A stretch of 64,000 bases of DNA from Bacillota bacterium (GTDB lineage Bacteria; Bacillota; Proteinivoracia; UBA4975; VEMY01): the NCBI GenBank assembly GCA_009711825.1, contig VEMY01000039.1, forward strand, positions 1 to 64,000. Reading direction: 5' to 3'. The stretch's first letter is position 1; each line of letters starts with the position of its first letter. Below are positions 9,430-19,257 of the stretch, piece by piece. A program made the position numbers and the translations under genes. The notes under the pieces were generated by a model. That model saw only the letters and a program-made list of their open reading frames with translations, was not told the origin of the DNA and searched no databases.

Positions 9430-11799
9430 TTAGCGCCCGCGCAGTCTGGCGCCTGCTTCTTGCTCCAGACCCGAGATAATCTTATCAATCAGCGCCTGGA
9501 CTTCTTTATCCTTCAACGTCCGCGCCTGGTGCCTGAAACTGAGGGCAAAGGCCAAACTCTTACGGTTGGGGCCCAGGTTTGCGCCGCTATATACATCAAA
9601 ACACTGGACTGACTCTAACAATTCGCCGCCAATTTGCTCGATAATCCCATGCAGACGGGCGACGGTGACATCACTGTCGACCTCCACTGCCAAATCCCGG
9701 TGGATTGCCGGATACCGGGAAGGCGCTTGGAAGGAAATTGTTTCGGGGCTAAGGGCAATCAGCGCCCCAAAACTAAGATCGAAATAGTAAACAGGCTTTT
9801 CTAATTTCACCGCCACGCAAATTTCCGGATGCACTTGCCCGACATACCCCAACTCTTTGCCCTGGCATTTGACCAGCGCACAACGGCCGGGATGGTATTG
9901 CTCAGGGGCAGCGGCTATATATTCGGCATCTATCCCCAGAGCGGCCAGCAATTGTTCGACCACGCCCTTGATTGCATAGAAATCATACTGGGCAGCGCCC
10001 TGCCAATGGACCGGGGCCTCGCCACACAAGGCTCCGACAACATTGGTATGCTGAGCGGGCAATGGCTGTGCGGACCGATAAACAGTGCCCAGTTCAAACA
10101 GGGCAGCGCCCGCCCGCCCCTGGGCCAGGTTGACGGCGAGGGTCTCCAGCACTGACGGCAGCATTTCGCCGCGCATTTGGGAACGCTCCCGGGTCAGCGG
10201 ATTGGCGATGGGCACACCGGCCCGGGCCTTAGTCTTGGCAACCTGCTCCGGACTGATGAAGGCATAAGTCACCATTTCATTCAGCCCGCAGCCAACTAAC
10301 GTTTCCCGCACCAATGCTTCCAGGCGCTGGCTGCGGGTCCGCATTCCGAGTGTAACAGGGGCTACAGGCAGCCTGGCCGGCACCTTGTCAAGGCCGTATA
10401 TTCGGCCCAACTCTTCGGCGATATCCTCTTCCAGGCGCAAATCCTGACGACGTCCGGCCACCTTTACCGTAAATTGTGTACGTACCTCCCCCTCGCTGAC
10501 AGCGAGCCCGAGATTGTCCAGGATTTCCCGGGCCTCAGGAACTTGAATATCTGTACCCAGCAAGCGGTTAACCCGCTCCAAATCAACTGTAATCTTGGCA
10601 GTCAAATCTTGCTCCTGGCCGACGCTCACCAGTTTTCCTGGCCGGCCGTCGGCAAACTCTTGAATCAGGCTGGCAGCGCGATGGGCCGCCGGTACCACAA
10701 TTGCCGGATCAATCCCTTTCTCAAACCGAGCGGCGGCCTCCGAGTTAATGCCCAGCGCCTTGGCGGTTTTGCGTACGCTAAGGGGCGCAAAATGAGCCGA
10801 TTCCAGAAGGACAGAATTTGTACCAGCATCCACTTCGCTATCCAAGCTGCCCATCACTCCGGCGATTGCAACTGGCTTATCGCCGGAAGTAATCAGCATC
10901 ATCTCCGGTGTCAACTCACGGGTTTTATCATCCAGGGTGACGATCTTTTCGCCACTCCTCGCCTGACGCACAGCGATGGCTGGCGCCGGCAATTTGTTGA
11001 GATCAAATGCATGCAGAGGCTGACCCCATTCCAGCATCACCAAATTGGTTGCGTCAACGATATTGTTTACCGGCCGCATACCACAAGCCAGGAGCCGCAG
11101 CTGGGCCCAAAGCGGCGACGGGCCCACTTTTACACCCTCGATGACCATACCGGTATAACGGGGGCAGTGCTCAGTCTGAATATCGATTGCAACCCCGTCT
11201 CCCGCTTCCGGAACCGGGCGCGGCAGGGGTAACATGTATTTCTTGCCTAAAGTGGCGGCAATCTCGGTGGTCAGGCCCCGAACGCTGAGACAATCGCTGC
11301 GATTGGCGGTTAATTCGATATCGAGAATATAGTCGTCCAGGCCCAGACAGCGGGTCAGGGACTGGCCGGGCACAGAGTCGGCAGGCAATTGCAAAAGCCC
11401 GTCACTTGTCTGGATTAGCTCCAATTCCAGCTCCTCGGCTGAGCAGAGCATACCTTCAGACTCCACGCCCCGCAAACGAGCTTTCTTGATTTTCAGGCCG
11501 CCGGGCAAAGTACTGCCCATCGGCGCCAGGGGCACTTTGTCCCCGGCCTTAATGTTCTGGGCGCCACAGACGATGCTGTATGTGTTCTCCCCAGCATTGA
11601 CTGTGGTCAGAGACAAGCGGTCGGCGTTGGGGTGGGGGTCCACCGCGGTAAGCTCCGCGACTACAATCTGCTCAAGGCCACTGGCCAACGGCTCAATTGT
11701 CTCCACCGGCAGGCCGACGGCAGTCAGTTTTTTCGCAAGCTCCTGGGGACTGAGCTCTATGCCCAGCAATTCCTTAAGCCAGTTATATGATACTTTCAT
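9430..11799 (-). CDS. pheT: Phenylalanyl-tRNA synthetase beta subunit
   Basis: A 789-residue beta chain of the heterotetrameric PheRS. It carries an N-terminal tRNA-binding EMAP-like domain (about 40-150), the B3/B4 editing region that clears Tyr-tRNA-Phe, B5, the catalytic-like core and a C-terminal anticodon-binding FDX-ACB domain (from about 690). Length and domain order are normal. It starts three bases after the pheS stop and shares the T-box-controlled transcript. Confidence 0.96.
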   Translation of the reverse strand: MKVSYNWLKELLGIELSPQELAKKLTAVGLPVETIEPLASGLEQIVVAELTAVDPHPNADRLSLTTVNAGENTYSIVCGAQNIKAGDKVPLAPMGSTLPGGLKIKKARLRGVESEGMLCSAEELELELIQTSDGLLQLPADSVPGQSLTRCLGLDDYILDIELTANRSDCLSVRGLTTEIAATLGKKYMLPLPRPVPEAGDGVAIDIQTEHCPRYTGMVIEGVKVGPSPLWAQLRLLACGMRPVNNIVDATNLVMLEWGQPLHAFDLNKLPAPAIAVRQARSGEKIVTLDDKTRELTPEMMLITSGDKPVAIAGVMGSLDSEVDAGTNSVLLESAHFAPLSVRKTAKALGINSEAAARFEKGIDPAIVVPAAHRAASLIQEFADGRPGKLVSVGQEQDLTAKITVDLERVNRLLGTDIQVPEAREILDNLGLAVSEGEVRTQFTVKVAGRRQDLRLEEDIAEELGRIYGLDKVPARLPVAPVTLGMRTRSQRLEALVRETLVGCGLNEMVTYAFISPEQVAKTKARAGVPIANPLTRERSQMRGEMLPSVLETLAVNLAQGRAGAALFELGTVYRSAQPLPAQHTNVVGALCGEAPVHWQGAAQYDFYAIKGVVEQLLAALGIDAEYIAAAPEQYHPGRCALVKCQGKELGYVGQVHPEICVAVKLEKPVYYFDLSFGALIALSPETISFQAPSRYPAIHRDLAVEVDSDVTVARLHGIIEQIGGELLESVQCFDVYSGANLGPNRKSLAFALSFRHQARTLKDKEVQALIDKIISGLEQEAGARLRGR

Positions 11800-11802
11800 C
11801 GC

Positions 11803-12837
11803 TTAAACCTCCTGACGAAACTGGGTCAAAGCCCTGATATCGTTGGTATATAAATGGCGTATATCTGTAATTCCGTATTTGAGCATAGCCACCCGGTCGA
11901 TGCCCAGTCCAAAGGCAAAGCCGGAAACTTTGGCCGGGTCATATCCGGACATGGACAGCACCTTGGGGTGCACCATGCCTGCGCCGAGGATTTCCAACCA
12001 GCCGGAGTCAGAGCACATACGACAGCCGCTGCCACCACAACCTGTGCAACGGATATCCACCTCCACACTGGGTTCGGTGAAAGGGAAAAAGCTGGGACGG
12101 AGTCGCACTTCCTGTTTCGGCCCAAACAATTCCCGGGCAAACAGGTTTAGGGTTCCCTTGAGATCGGCTAGGCTAATCCCCGCATCAATAACCAGGCCCT
12201 CTATCTGCCAGAACATCGGGGAATGGGTGGCATCATCATCCTTGCGGTAGACCTTACCCGGACAAATCATCTTTAGCGGCACATTAGGTGCCAGTTTCTC
12301 CATCGTCCGCACCTGCACCGGCGAAGTATGGGTGCGCAACACGGTATCTTCATCGATGTAGAAAGTATCCTGCATATCCCGGGCCGGATGATGCTTAGGC
12401 AGGTTGAGGGCGACAAAGTTGTAATAATCGCTTTCGATTTCCGGTCCCTCGTAGATTGAGTAACCCATGCCCAAAAAGATATCCTCAATCTGGCGGCGCA
12501 CCAAACTGAGGGGATGGAGCGTGCCGCGGGCAGGCTTGCGGCCGGGCAGCGTCACATCCAAAGTTTCGGTAGCCAGCTGCCGGGAGCGAGCCTCCGACTC
12601 CAGCAAAGTTTTGCGCTCCGCTAAAGCCGTTTCGAGACTATCCCTGACCTCGTTGCTTAATTTACCCATCACCGGGCGTTCCTCTGGTGGCAAGTTTCCC
12701 ATCTGCCGCAGAACCGCAGTCAGCTCACCTTTTTTCCCAAGGTACTGGAGCCGTATTTGCTCCAGCGCTTCCAGACTATCAACCGCAGCAATTGCATCTA
12801 GGCCTTTGACCTTCAGTTCTTTTAACTTAGTTTCCAT
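11803..12837 (-). CDS. pheS: Phenylalanyl-tRNA synthetase alpha subunit
   Basis: A 344-residue catalytic subunit that charges tRNA-Phe. An N-terminal coiled coil for tRNA binding is followed by the class II core, with [11 protein letters not shown], the motif-2 region [11 protein letters not shown] and the motif-3 stretch [17 protein letters not shown]. It also has the CTGCGGSGC-like cysteine cluster seen in many bacterial PheS proteins. An AAGGAGGAACG site precedes the ATG. A T-box leader controls it. Confidence 0.96.
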   Translation of the reverse strand: METKLKELKVKGLDAIAAVDSLEALEQIRLQYLGKKGELTAVLRQMGNLPPEERPVMGKLSNEVRDSLETALAERKTLLESEARSRQLATETLDVTLPGRKPARGTLHPLSLVRRQIEDIFLGMGYSIYEGPEIESDYYNFVALNLPKHHPARDMQDTFYIDEDTVLRTHTSPVQVRTMEKLAPNVPLKMICPGKVYRKDDDATHSPMFWQIEGLVIDAGISLADLKGTLNLFARELFGPKQEVRLRPSFFPFTEPSVEVDIRCTGCGGSGCRMCSDSGWLEILGAGMVHPKVLSMSGYDPAKVSGFAFGLGIDRVAMLKYGITDIRHLYTNDIRALTQFRQEV

Positions 12838-12866
12838 GGTCGTTCCTCCTTATTCAAAAACTTAAC

Positions 12867-13166
12867 AAAAAAATACCCTCGTCAAGGGACGAAAGGTATT
12901 CCGCGGTACCACCCAAATTCCTGCAACATGCAGGCACTCGTTTCCGGTAACGGTGGTAACCGGGCAGAACTACTGCTAATTCACTCTGCCGATTTTGGAA
13001 GGGAACTTCCTGTGCTCCTCCCGGTAGGCGCTCCCAGTCACGGCGTCCTATCCCTGGCACCGGGGTGCGGCAACACAGTACTCGCTTCCGCATTATCGTT
13101 GGCGGTATAAATCTAACACCGAGTGGCCTGTAGCACACCTGCAAAATGGTGTTACAGAACACTGGT
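12867..13166 (-). promoter_or_regulatory. T-box leader of pheST (tRNA-Phe sensing)
   Basis: On the minus strand the T-box core GGGTGGTACCGCGG (12901-12914) can pair with the CCA end of uncharged tRNA. It is followed by a terminator hairpin (AATACC...GGGTATT and a T run, 12867-12900). The 5' half has the Stem I pattern AACGATAATGCGGAAG then AGTA. A TTC triplet at 13003-13005 (minus strand) is a candidate Phe specifier. Known mechanism: uncharged tRNA stabilises the antiterminator. The specifier choice is my inference. Confidence 0.9.
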
Positions 13167-13172
13167 TGGCTA

Positions 13173-13202
13173 ATTATAGCATAAACAGAAAAGCGATGAC
13201 AA
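13173..13202 (-). promoter_or_regulatory. Promoter of the pheST T-box transcript
   Basis: Minus-strand TTGTCA (13197-13202), an 18-base spacer and TATAAT (13173-13178) with a TG extension. It starts three bases after the stop codon of the upstream methyltransferase gene. Confidence 0.8.
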
Positions 13203-13204
13203 GT

Positions 13205-13969
13205 TTAGAGTCCTCGGGCTATCAACGCCTGCCACAACACCAAGGTAGCGGCCATGGCGGCATTCAAGGATTCACTGCCCCCGGGCATCGGTATCGTCAG
13301 CGCGCCGGAACAGGCGGCGCTTACCTGGGCGCTGATACCGCCGGTCTCGCTGCCAACCACTAACCCCAAGGGCGAGTGGTTGTAATCGTAATGATGGAAT
13401 GGCATACCGTTTCGAGGTTCCAGCTGCAGCAGTGACAACTTCTGCTGCCGGGCCCAATCCAGGAACGCTTCCCGGGCCACAGCTTCAACCCAGGCGGTGC
13501 GAAAGATTCCACCCATACTGGCTCGCACCACCTTGGGGTTGGTCAGTTCCACCGTGCCGGCAAGACCAATTACACCAGTAACTCCGGCCGCAGCGGCGCT
13601 CCGCAGCAGCGTGCCGGCGTTGCCGGGGTCCTGGAGGCCATCGAGGACAAGCACCAGTCCTTCTTTAATTGCGAGCTCCTCCAATCTGCGCCCAGGATGC
13701 TGAAAGACGCCAATTACCCCCTGGGGAGAGCGGGTCTCGCTAAGGGCAGACATTAACTGCTCAGTTATGTAAACATAACTGCCCCCTAGATCAAACTCCT
13801 GACCCTGGGTAACAATTAGTTGCAGGGGGCGCCAACCAGCTTCCAGAGCGTCTCTTACCAGCCGTTCCCCCTCGGCTAAGAACACCCCCCGGGCCAGCCG
13901 GTATTTTCGTTGCTTAAGTTTAAATAACTCCTTGAATACCGGGTTTTGCCGGGAAGCTATTATGTCCAT
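13205..13969 (-). CDS. TrmH/SpoU family RNA methyltransferase (YsgA/RlmB-like)
   Basis: A 254-residue 2'-O-ribose methyltransferase of the SPOUT class, with an N-terminal substrate-binding domain (about 1-90) and a knotted C-terminal SAM-binding domain. The motifs LVLDGLQDPGNAGTLLRSA, VVGSETGGI and IPMPGGSESLNAAMA are visible. The likely target is rRNA, but the site cannot be read from sequence. It lies directly upstream of pheST, as ysgA does in Bacillus. The ATG overlaps the ktrA-like stop (TGATG) with GGAGG upstream. Confidence 0.9.
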   Translation of the reverse strand: MDIIASRQNPVFKELFKLKQRKYRLARGVFLAEGERLVRDALEAGWRPLQLIVTQGQEFDLGGSYVYITEQLMSALSETRSPQGVIGVFQHPGRRLEELAIKEGLVLVLDGLQDPGNAGTLLRSAAAAGVTGVIGLAGTVELTNPKVVRASMGGIFRTAWVEAVAREAFLDWARQQKLSLLQLEPRNGMPFHHYDYNHSPLGLVVGSETGGISAQVSAACSGALTIPMPGGSESLNAAMAATLVLWQALIARGL

Positions 13970-14619
13970 CAATGCTCCTCCAACCGCTTCAGGTGTCGGT
14001 TGCGCCCTACTACAACCATGATGTCCCCTTCTTCTATTGTATCATCGGCAGCAGGCGTGATGTTTATCTCCGACGGACCATGCTTTACGGCAATCACATT
14101 AATGCTAAACCGGTTAGGCAGGCGCAGCTGAGCCAGTGTCTTACCGACACAGAACTCCGGTGCTGTTATTTCCATAATACTGAAGTCATCGGAAAGCTCA
14201 ATATAGTCCAGCAGATTAGTGGAAACCAGGTTGTTGGCCACCCGCACGCCCATGTCCCGCTCGGGGAATACCACCCGGTCGGCGCCGGTCTTGCTCAGCA
14301 CCTTGCCATGGAGGTGGTTCTGGGCCTTGGCAACGATGTACTTAACCCCCAGTTCTTTGAGAATTAAGGTGCAGAGGATGCTGGCCTGAATGTCCTGGCC
14401 GATGGCAACTACAGCGACATCAAAATTGGTAACGCCCAAAGTTCTTAATGATTTCTCATCAGTGGCGTCGGCCTGGATTGCCTGGGTAATCGAAGAAGAA
14501 GCATTCTGAACCAGTTCCTCCCTGCTGTCCACCCCTAACACTTCATGACCCTTTTCCACTAGCGCAGTTGCAAGACTGATACCAAAGCGACCCAAACCAA
14601 TGACTAGAAACTGTTTCAT
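13969..14619 (-). CDS. Potassium uptake regulatory subunit (KtrA/TrkA type)
   Basis: A 216-residue cytoplasmic RCK protein. It has an N-terminal Rossmann fold (VIGLGRFGISLATALVEKG, then the acidic VLGVDSRE) and a C-terminal RCK_C/TrkA-C domain from about residue 135. Such subunits form octameric rings on a membrane K+ pore and gate it by ATP/ADP or cyclic-di-AMP. It follows the TrkH-like gene by nine bases, so the two form one uptake system. Confidence 0.92.
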   Translation of the reverse strand: MKQFLVIGLGRFGISLATALVEKGHEVLGVDSREELVQNASSSITQAIQADATDEKSLRTLGVTNFDVAVVAIGQDIQASILCTLILKELGVKYIVAKAQNHLHGKVLSKTGADRVVFPERDMGVRVANNLVSTNLLDYIELSDDFSIMEITAPEFCVGKTLAQLRLPNRFSINVIAVKHGPSEINITPAADDTIEEGDIMVVVGRNRHLKRLEEH

Positions 14620-14628
14620 AGTTGCCTC

Positions 14629-15963
14629 CTAGCCCACCATTACCCGTTCCTCGGGATAGCGGATCTTATTTGCAGACAGACGTTGGGCAAAGGCCAGGGT
14701 CAGGGTTACCGGACCTACCCGGCCAACAAACATCGTCACGATAATGATTACTTTGCCAATGGCAGACAAATCTGGGGTAATGCCCGTTGATAAACCGACT
14801 GTACCAAAAGCAGATACCGATTCAAACAGCACATCCAAAAACTCAAACGGTTCGGTAATGCTGAGCAGCAAAGTCACAGAGATTACCAGAATCAAGCTAA
14901 TCATAATAATCGCCAACGCCTTGTGAATGATGTACTGGGGCAGGCGCCGTTTAAAGAGGACAGCATCAGGGTCGCCCCGGACCATCGAATATACAGCCAC
15001 CAAGACCACACCGAGGGTGGCGGTCTTAATGCCCCCACCGGTTGAGGCCGGTGAAGCACCGATAAACATCAGGAGAATGATAAAAAACTGGGTCGGTTGC
15101 CTGAGGGCATCTGTGGGTAACGTGTTAAACCCGGCTGTCCGTGGGGTAGCGGCGGTAAAGGCCGTACCCAAGAGCTTTTCCGGCCAGGGCAATCCAGCCA
15201 AGGTGTCCTCATTGCTATACTCCAAAGCAAAAACTACAACAAAAGCAGTTATTAATAGCATTGCGGTCAGCAACAAAACCAACTTACTGTGGAAATTCAG
15301 ATGGACAGGTCGGCGCCATTTGTCAGCAACATTTAGAACTACAGCAAATCCAAGGCCGCCGGTGATGAACAAAGTCATTATTGTTATGTTCACAATCAAA
15401 TCATTACTGTATGCTGTCAGGCTGGAGAAGTTGCCCATGAGATCAAAGCCGGCGTTACAAAAAGCGGATACAGCGTGAAATACCCCATAATACATGCCCC
15501 GGGCAAATCCCATATCCATTGAGAAGCGTAGGCCGAGAATCAGAGCGGCCGCACCCTCGAAGATAAGTGTGTAAATCAAGATTGCCCGCACCAGACGCAC
15601 CACACCGCTGAGGGACGTGTGATTAAGCGATTCCTGAATTAAGACACGGTTGCGGAACCCGATTTTTTTACCCATAAGCATAAAAAAGAGTGTAGCCATG
15701 GACATAAACCCCAGACCGCCAATCTGAATCAGGGCCAGAATTACCACCTGACCGGCGACAGTAAAAGTAGTGCCGGTGTCAACTACGACCAGGCCGGTGA
15801 CGCAAACTGCCGATGTGGCGGTAAACAACGCCTCCAGAAAAGTGAGTCGCGGACCTACGGTCATCACCGGCAACATGAGCAGCAGCGCACCGGTGACAAT
15901 CGCGGCCAAAAATCCCAGGGCCAATACCCGGGCAGGGCTAAGACTGTTTATTTTATAACCCAC
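14629..15963 (-). CDS. Potassium transporter membrane subunit (KtrB/TrkH family)
   Basis: A 444-residue integral membrane protein with the four-fold M1-P-M2 repeat. Filter-like segments include TSAVCVTGLVVV, HAVSAFCNAGFD, AATPRTAGFNTL and SAFGTVGLSTG. The length fits KtrB rather than the longer TrkH. It moves K+ across the membrane, coupled to Na+ or H+ depending on subtype. It is co-transcribed with the RCK subunit just downstream. Confidence 0.93.
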   Translation of the reverse strand: MGYKINSLSPARVLALGFLAAIVTGALLLMLPVMTVGPRLTFLEALFTATSAVCVTGLVVVDTGTTFTVAGQVVILALIQIGGLGFMSMATLFFMLMGKKIGFRNRVLIQESLNHTSLSGVVRLVRAILIYTLIFEGAAALILGLRFSMDMGFARGMYYGVFHAVSAFCNAGFDLMGNFSSLTAYSNDLIVNITIMTLFITGGLGFAVVLNVADKWRRPVHLNFHSKLVLLLTAMLLITAFVVVFALEYSNEDTLAGLPWPEKLLGTAFTAATPRTAGFNTLPTDALRQPTQFFIILLMFIGASPASTGGGIKTATLGVVLVAVYSMVRGDPDAVLFKRRLPQYIIHKALAIIMISLILVISVTLLLSITEPFEFLDVLFESVSAFGTVGLSTGITPDLSAIGKVIIIVTMFVGRVGPVTLTLAFAQRLSANKIRYPEERVMVG

Positions 15964-16021
15964 TTGCTACACCTGCCTTACTATTATAATTTCCCGGGGA
16001 GCTATGGGTATCCTGCCTGAA

Positions 16022-16047
16022 AAGCAAGAAAGCGCCATCAGGCGCTC
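16022..16047 (-). terminator. Probable terminator after rplT
   Basis: Minus-strand stem AGCGCC-TGAT-GGCGCT followed by TTCTTGCTTTTC. The T tract is interrupted, so it may be only partial. Confidence 0.55.
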
Positions 16048-16049
16048 AA

Positions 16050-16400
16050 TTACTTGGCAGATACTTGTTCAACAAGCTTGCTGAAACCCTGCTCATCGTT
16101 AACAGCCATATCGGCCAGCATCTTGCGATTGATGTCCACACCAGCCTGCTTGAGATTGTTCATCAACTGGCTGTAAGTGGTTCCATTGTTGCGGGCAGCG
16201 GCGTTGATCCTGGCAATCCACAGTTTGCGGAAATCGCGTTTGCGGTTGCGGCGATCCCGGTACGCATAAGACAGGGACTTGAGAACCTGTTCGTTGGCCC
16301 GGCGGAAAACCTTGCTCTTTTCACCGAAATAGCCCTTGGCAAGTTTCAAAACTTTTTTATGACGTGCACGGGTCTGAACACCCGGTTTTACTCTTGGCAT
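16050..16400 (-). CDS. rplT: 50S ribosomal protein L20
   Basis: A 116-residue L20, starting [20 protein letters not shown], with the usual basic N-terminal helix and globular C-terminal half. It binds 23S rRNA early in 50S assembly and in Bacillota also represses its own operon through the infC leader. It is the last gene of infC-rpmI-rplT. Confidence 0.97.
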   Translation of the reverse strand: MPRVKPGVQTRARHKKVLKLAKGYFGEKSKVFRRANEQVLKSLSYAYRDRRNRKRDFRKLWIARINAAARNNGTTYSQLMNNLKQAGVDINRKMLADMAVNDEQGFSKLVEQVSAK

Positions 16401-16427
16401 TTTATTGGCCTCCTGTTATCAATGTTA

Positions 16428-16619
16428 TTACGGCAGCATACGCTCCAGTTTTTTCTGGTCCGCGCTGTGAATCATACCGTTTTTGCGCAGATTGCGCTTA
16501 CGCTTGGCAGATTTCTTGGTAAGAATGTGGCTGGTAAAAGCGTGGGCGCGCTTGAATTTTCCGGTTCCGGTTTTGCGGAAACGTTTAGCGGCTCCACGAT
16601 GGGTTTTAATTTTAGGCAC
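16428..16619 (-). CDS. rpmI: 50S ribosomal protein L35
   Basis: A 63-residue, very basic L35 beginning [20 protein letters not shown]. It lies between infC and rplT in the standard operon. Confidence 0.97.
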   Translation of the reverse strand: MPKIKTHRGAAKRFRKTGTGKFKRAHAFTSHILTKKSAKRKRNLRKNGMIHSADQKKLERMLP

Positions 16620-16633
16620 AGTGGATCCTCCTG

Positions 16634-17152
16634 TCAGTTAGTGTTTTTGGGCGCCAGAATCATAATCATATTGCGCCCTTCGACCTTTGCCGGCTTTTCA
16701 ATTACAGCCAAATCGCCGACATCGGCTGCGACCCGATCACACAGGGCTTTACCCTGGGCGGTGTGGGTGATTTGGCGTCCGCGAAAGCGGATTGCCAGCT
16801 TGACCTTGGCCTTGGCTTCCAGGAATCTGATAGTATTGCGCAGTTTAACCTGGTAATCATGCTCATCAATCTGGGGACGCATTTGAACTTCCTTAAGGGT
16901 CACAACATGTTGCTTGCGCCGGGATTCCCGGTCGCGTTTACTTTGCTCGTACTTATAGCGACCATAATCCATCAGTTTGCACACCGGCGGTCTGGCCTGG
17001 GGCGCAACAGTCACCAGGTCCAACTCCCTCTCCCTGGCCAGTTCCAGGGCCTTCTTGGTGGGGACAATCCCCATCTGTTCGCCATTTTCATCGACGAGAC
17101 GAACTTCCCGGACCCAAATGGCCTCATTGACCAATAAGTCTTTGCTAATAAT
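16634..17152 (-). CDS. infC: Translation initiation factor IF-3, probable AUU start
   Basis: IF-3, about 172 residues, which prevents 70S formation on wrong start codons. The N-domain has [15 protein letters not shown] and the C-domain has [12 protein letters not shown]. The conserved N-terminal ISKDLLVNE is in frame only if translation begins at one of two tandem ATT codons (17152 or 17149 as first base), six and nine bases after GGAGG. An in-frame TGA lies just upstream, and no ATG, GTG or TTG occurs before an internal TTG at 17134. An AUU start is the known self-regulatory feature of infC. Confidence 0.93.
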   Translation of the reverse strand: MISKDLLVNEAIWVREVRLVDENGEQMGIVPTKKALELARERELDLVTVAPQARPPVCKLMDYGRYKYEQSKRDRESRRKQHVVTLKEVQMRPQIDEHDYQVKLRNTIRFLEAKAKVKLAIRFRGRQITHTAQGKALCDRVAADVGDLAVIEKPAKVEGRNMIMILAPKNTN

Positions 17153-17160
17153 TATTCACC

Positions 17161-17290
17161 TCCAAATAATAAATGGGCAGGTAAAAGCACCTGCCCATAA
17201 CAAACACAACCTTAATCAGGTTACGTCTGACCCCGGTGACAACCAAACAGCGTCCTACGGGGTGAGAAGCAAGGAGCCTCTACTTTCACC
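17161..17290 (-). promoter_or_regulatory. L20-type autoregulatory leader with terminator before infC
   Basis: On the minus strand the leader ends in hairpin ATGGGCAGGT-GCTTTT-ACCTGCCCAT (17173-17198) followed by TTATTATTT, just upstream of the infC ribosome-binding site. This layout matches the Bacillota L20 leader, in which L20 binding favours termination. A second structured segment, with CACCCCG and CCGGGGT, lies upstream. Confidence 0.8.
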
Positions 17291-17296
17291 AAACCT

Positions 17297-17325
17297 ATTC
17301 TACCTTGTCAACTGACTGATGTCAA
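17297..17325 (-). promoter_or_regulatory. Promoter of infC-rpmI-rplT, inside the end of thrS
   Basis: Minus-strand TTGACA (17320-17325), a 17-base spacer and TAGAAT (17297-17302). The first three bases of the -10 are the thrS stop codon TAG. Confidence 0.8.
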
Positions 17326-19234
17326 GATTTTGCCGGGTGTTGATCTCCGTCTGCACGTGAGCGATAAAGGCATCGAGCTGGACACTACCCACATCGCCCT
17401 GCTCACGAACCCGCAAACTGGCTGAACCCGCCTCTACTTCCTTATCGCCGATAATCAGCATATACGGAACTTTTTCGTTCTGGGCTTGGCGAATTTTGTA
17501 GCCAATTTTTTCGTTGCGGTCATCGCTGACGACGCGAACTCCCGCCGCCTCTAAACGGCGGACAAGGTCAGCACAGTATTGATGGTGTCGGTCTGCAATC
17601 GGTAGTAATTTTACCTGCACGGGCGCCAGCCAGGTGGGAAAAGCGCCGCCAAAATGCTCAATCAGCACGCCCAGGAAGCGGTCAATCGCTCCGTAAACCA
17701 CCCTGTGAATCGTTACCGGCCGGTGTTTCTGGCCGTCTTCACCGGTGTAGGTGAGGTCAAAGCGTTCCGGAAGCTGGAAGTCCAATTGAATAGTGGCACA
17801 TTGCCAGGTCCGCTTCAGGCAGTCCAAAATGTGGAAATCGATCTTTGGCCCGTAAAATGCGCCATCGCCGGGGTTAAGTTTATAATCAATCCCTTTGTCC
17901 TTGAGCACCTGCAAAAGCGCATTGGTTGCGGTCTCCCACTGTTCCTCGGTGCCCATTGACTTTTCCGGCCGGGTGCTGAGCTCGACAGTATACTCTAGTC
18001 CAAACACTTTATACATGCGATCCACCAAGTCAATCACCTTGCCGACTTCAGAGTGAATCTGCTCGGTAAGCATGAATATATGGGCATCATCCTGGGTGAA
18101 GGCCCGCACACGCATCAATCCGTGCAATGCGCCGGAAAGTTCATGGCGATGCACCAAGCCAAGTTCAGCTGTGCGCAGCGGCAAATCCCGATAGCTGTGA
18201 TGGCTGTTTAAATAATAGAGCATGGCGCCGGGACAGTTCATCGGTTTGAGCACAAAGGGATTGTCATCCACGTCTGCAAGATACATATTCTCGGAATAAT
18301 TTTCCCAATGGCCGGAGCGCTCCCATAAACGTTTGTTGAGAATTAGTGGCGTGCGGATTTCCTTATACCCGTCTTTGGCGTGTTCTTCCCGCCATAGCTT
18401 CAACAGTTCGTTCCAGATAATCACGCCGTTGGGGTGATAGATCGGCATTCCTGGTCCTTCATCGACAATTGAAAACAACTCTAATTCCTTGCCCAATTTG
18501 CGGTGATCACGTTTTTTTGCCTCCTCCAACAGCTCCAGATGCTCTTCCAGCTGGCTTTGTTTGGGAAAAACCGTACCGTACACCCGCTGCAGCATGGGGT
18601 TACGCTCATCCCCCCGCCAATAGGCGCCGGCAACACTGGTCAGCTTGAACGCCTTAATCCGGTCACTATGCCCCACATGGGGCCCCGCACATAAATCCAA
18701 GAATTTTTCGCCCTGTTGATAATAGCTAATTTGAGCATCATCAGGCAATTGCTCAATCAATTCCAGTTTATAATCCTCGCCAATATCCGCAAATAACTGC
18801 AATGCCTCTTCCCGAGGCAGTTCCACCCGCTCAAATTCCAGTTTGCGTTTGACAATCTCCTGCATTTTCTTTTCAATTTTCTCCAGATCATCGCTGGACA
18901 AAGGCTCAGGTAAGTCAAAATCATAATAGAAACCATCTTCAATGGCCGGCCCGATGGCCAGCTTTGCGTCGGGGTAAAGTTCTTTTACCGCCTGGGCCAT
19001 GATATGGGCGGTACTATGTCGATAAACATCGCGAGCTTCCGGATTGTCGAAGGTCAACAGCTCCAACTCCGCCTGCTCCGGCAACGGCCGATTGATGTCA
19101 TACAACTCTCCATTGACCCGGGCCACAACAAGTTCTTTGGCCAACCGGCCGCTGATATCCTTGGCAACATCCATGGCGGTAACGTCAGCCGAATACTCCC
19201 GTTTACTGCCGTCTTTGAGAATAACAATTGCCAT
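17300..19234 (-). CDS. thrS: Threonyl-tRNA synthetase
   Basis: A 644-residue class II synthetase. It has TGS (about 1-60), the editing domain with HSTAHIMAQA and CAGPHVG motifs, the catalytic core with motif 2 RVRAFTQDDAHIF and a C-terminal anticodon-binding domain. The Zn ligands Cys and His are in the NCPGAM and RHELSG regions. The ATG at 19234 follows AAGGAGGGATTTGCT; the longer frame from 19270 would run into the leader terminator. A T-box leader controls it, and it precedes infC as in Bacillus. Confidence 0.96.
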   Translation of the reverse strand: MAIVILKDGSKREYSADVTAMDVAKDISGRLAKELVVARVNGELYDINRPLPEQAELELLTFDNPEARDVYRHSTAHIMAQAVKELYPDAKLAIGPAIEDGFYYDFDLPEPLSSDDLEKIEKKMQEIVKRKLEFERVELPREEALQLFADIGEDYKLELIEQLPDDAQISYYQQGEKFLDLCAGPHVGHSDRIKAFKLTSVAGAYWRGDERNPMLQRVYGTVFPKQSQLEEHLELLEEAKKRDHRKLGKELELFSIVDEGPGMPIYHPNGVIIWNELLKLWREEHAKDGYKEIRTPLILNKRLWERSGHWENYSENMYLADVDDNPFVLKPMNCPGAMLYYLNSHHSYRDLPLRTAELGLVHRHELSGALHGLMRVRAFTQDDAHIFMLTEQIHSEVGKVIDLVDRMYKVFGLEYTVELSTRPEKSMGTEEQWETATNALLQVLKDKGIDYKLNPGDGAFYGPKIDFHILDCLKRTWQCATIQLDFQLPERFDLTYTGEDGQKHRPVTIHRVVYGAIDRFLGVLIEHFGGAFPTWLAPVQVKLLPIADRHHQYCADLVRRLEAAGVRVVSDDRNEKIGYKIRQAQNEKVPYMLIIGDKEVEAGSASLRVREQGDVGSVQLDAFIAHVQTEINTRQNLDISQLTR

Positions 19235-19257
19235 AGCAAATCCCTCCTTATAAATAC

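Noticed and set aside
10474-11232. 252-codon frame antisense to pheT
   Set aside because: pheT is unbroken and conserved; the frame has no family or ribosome site.
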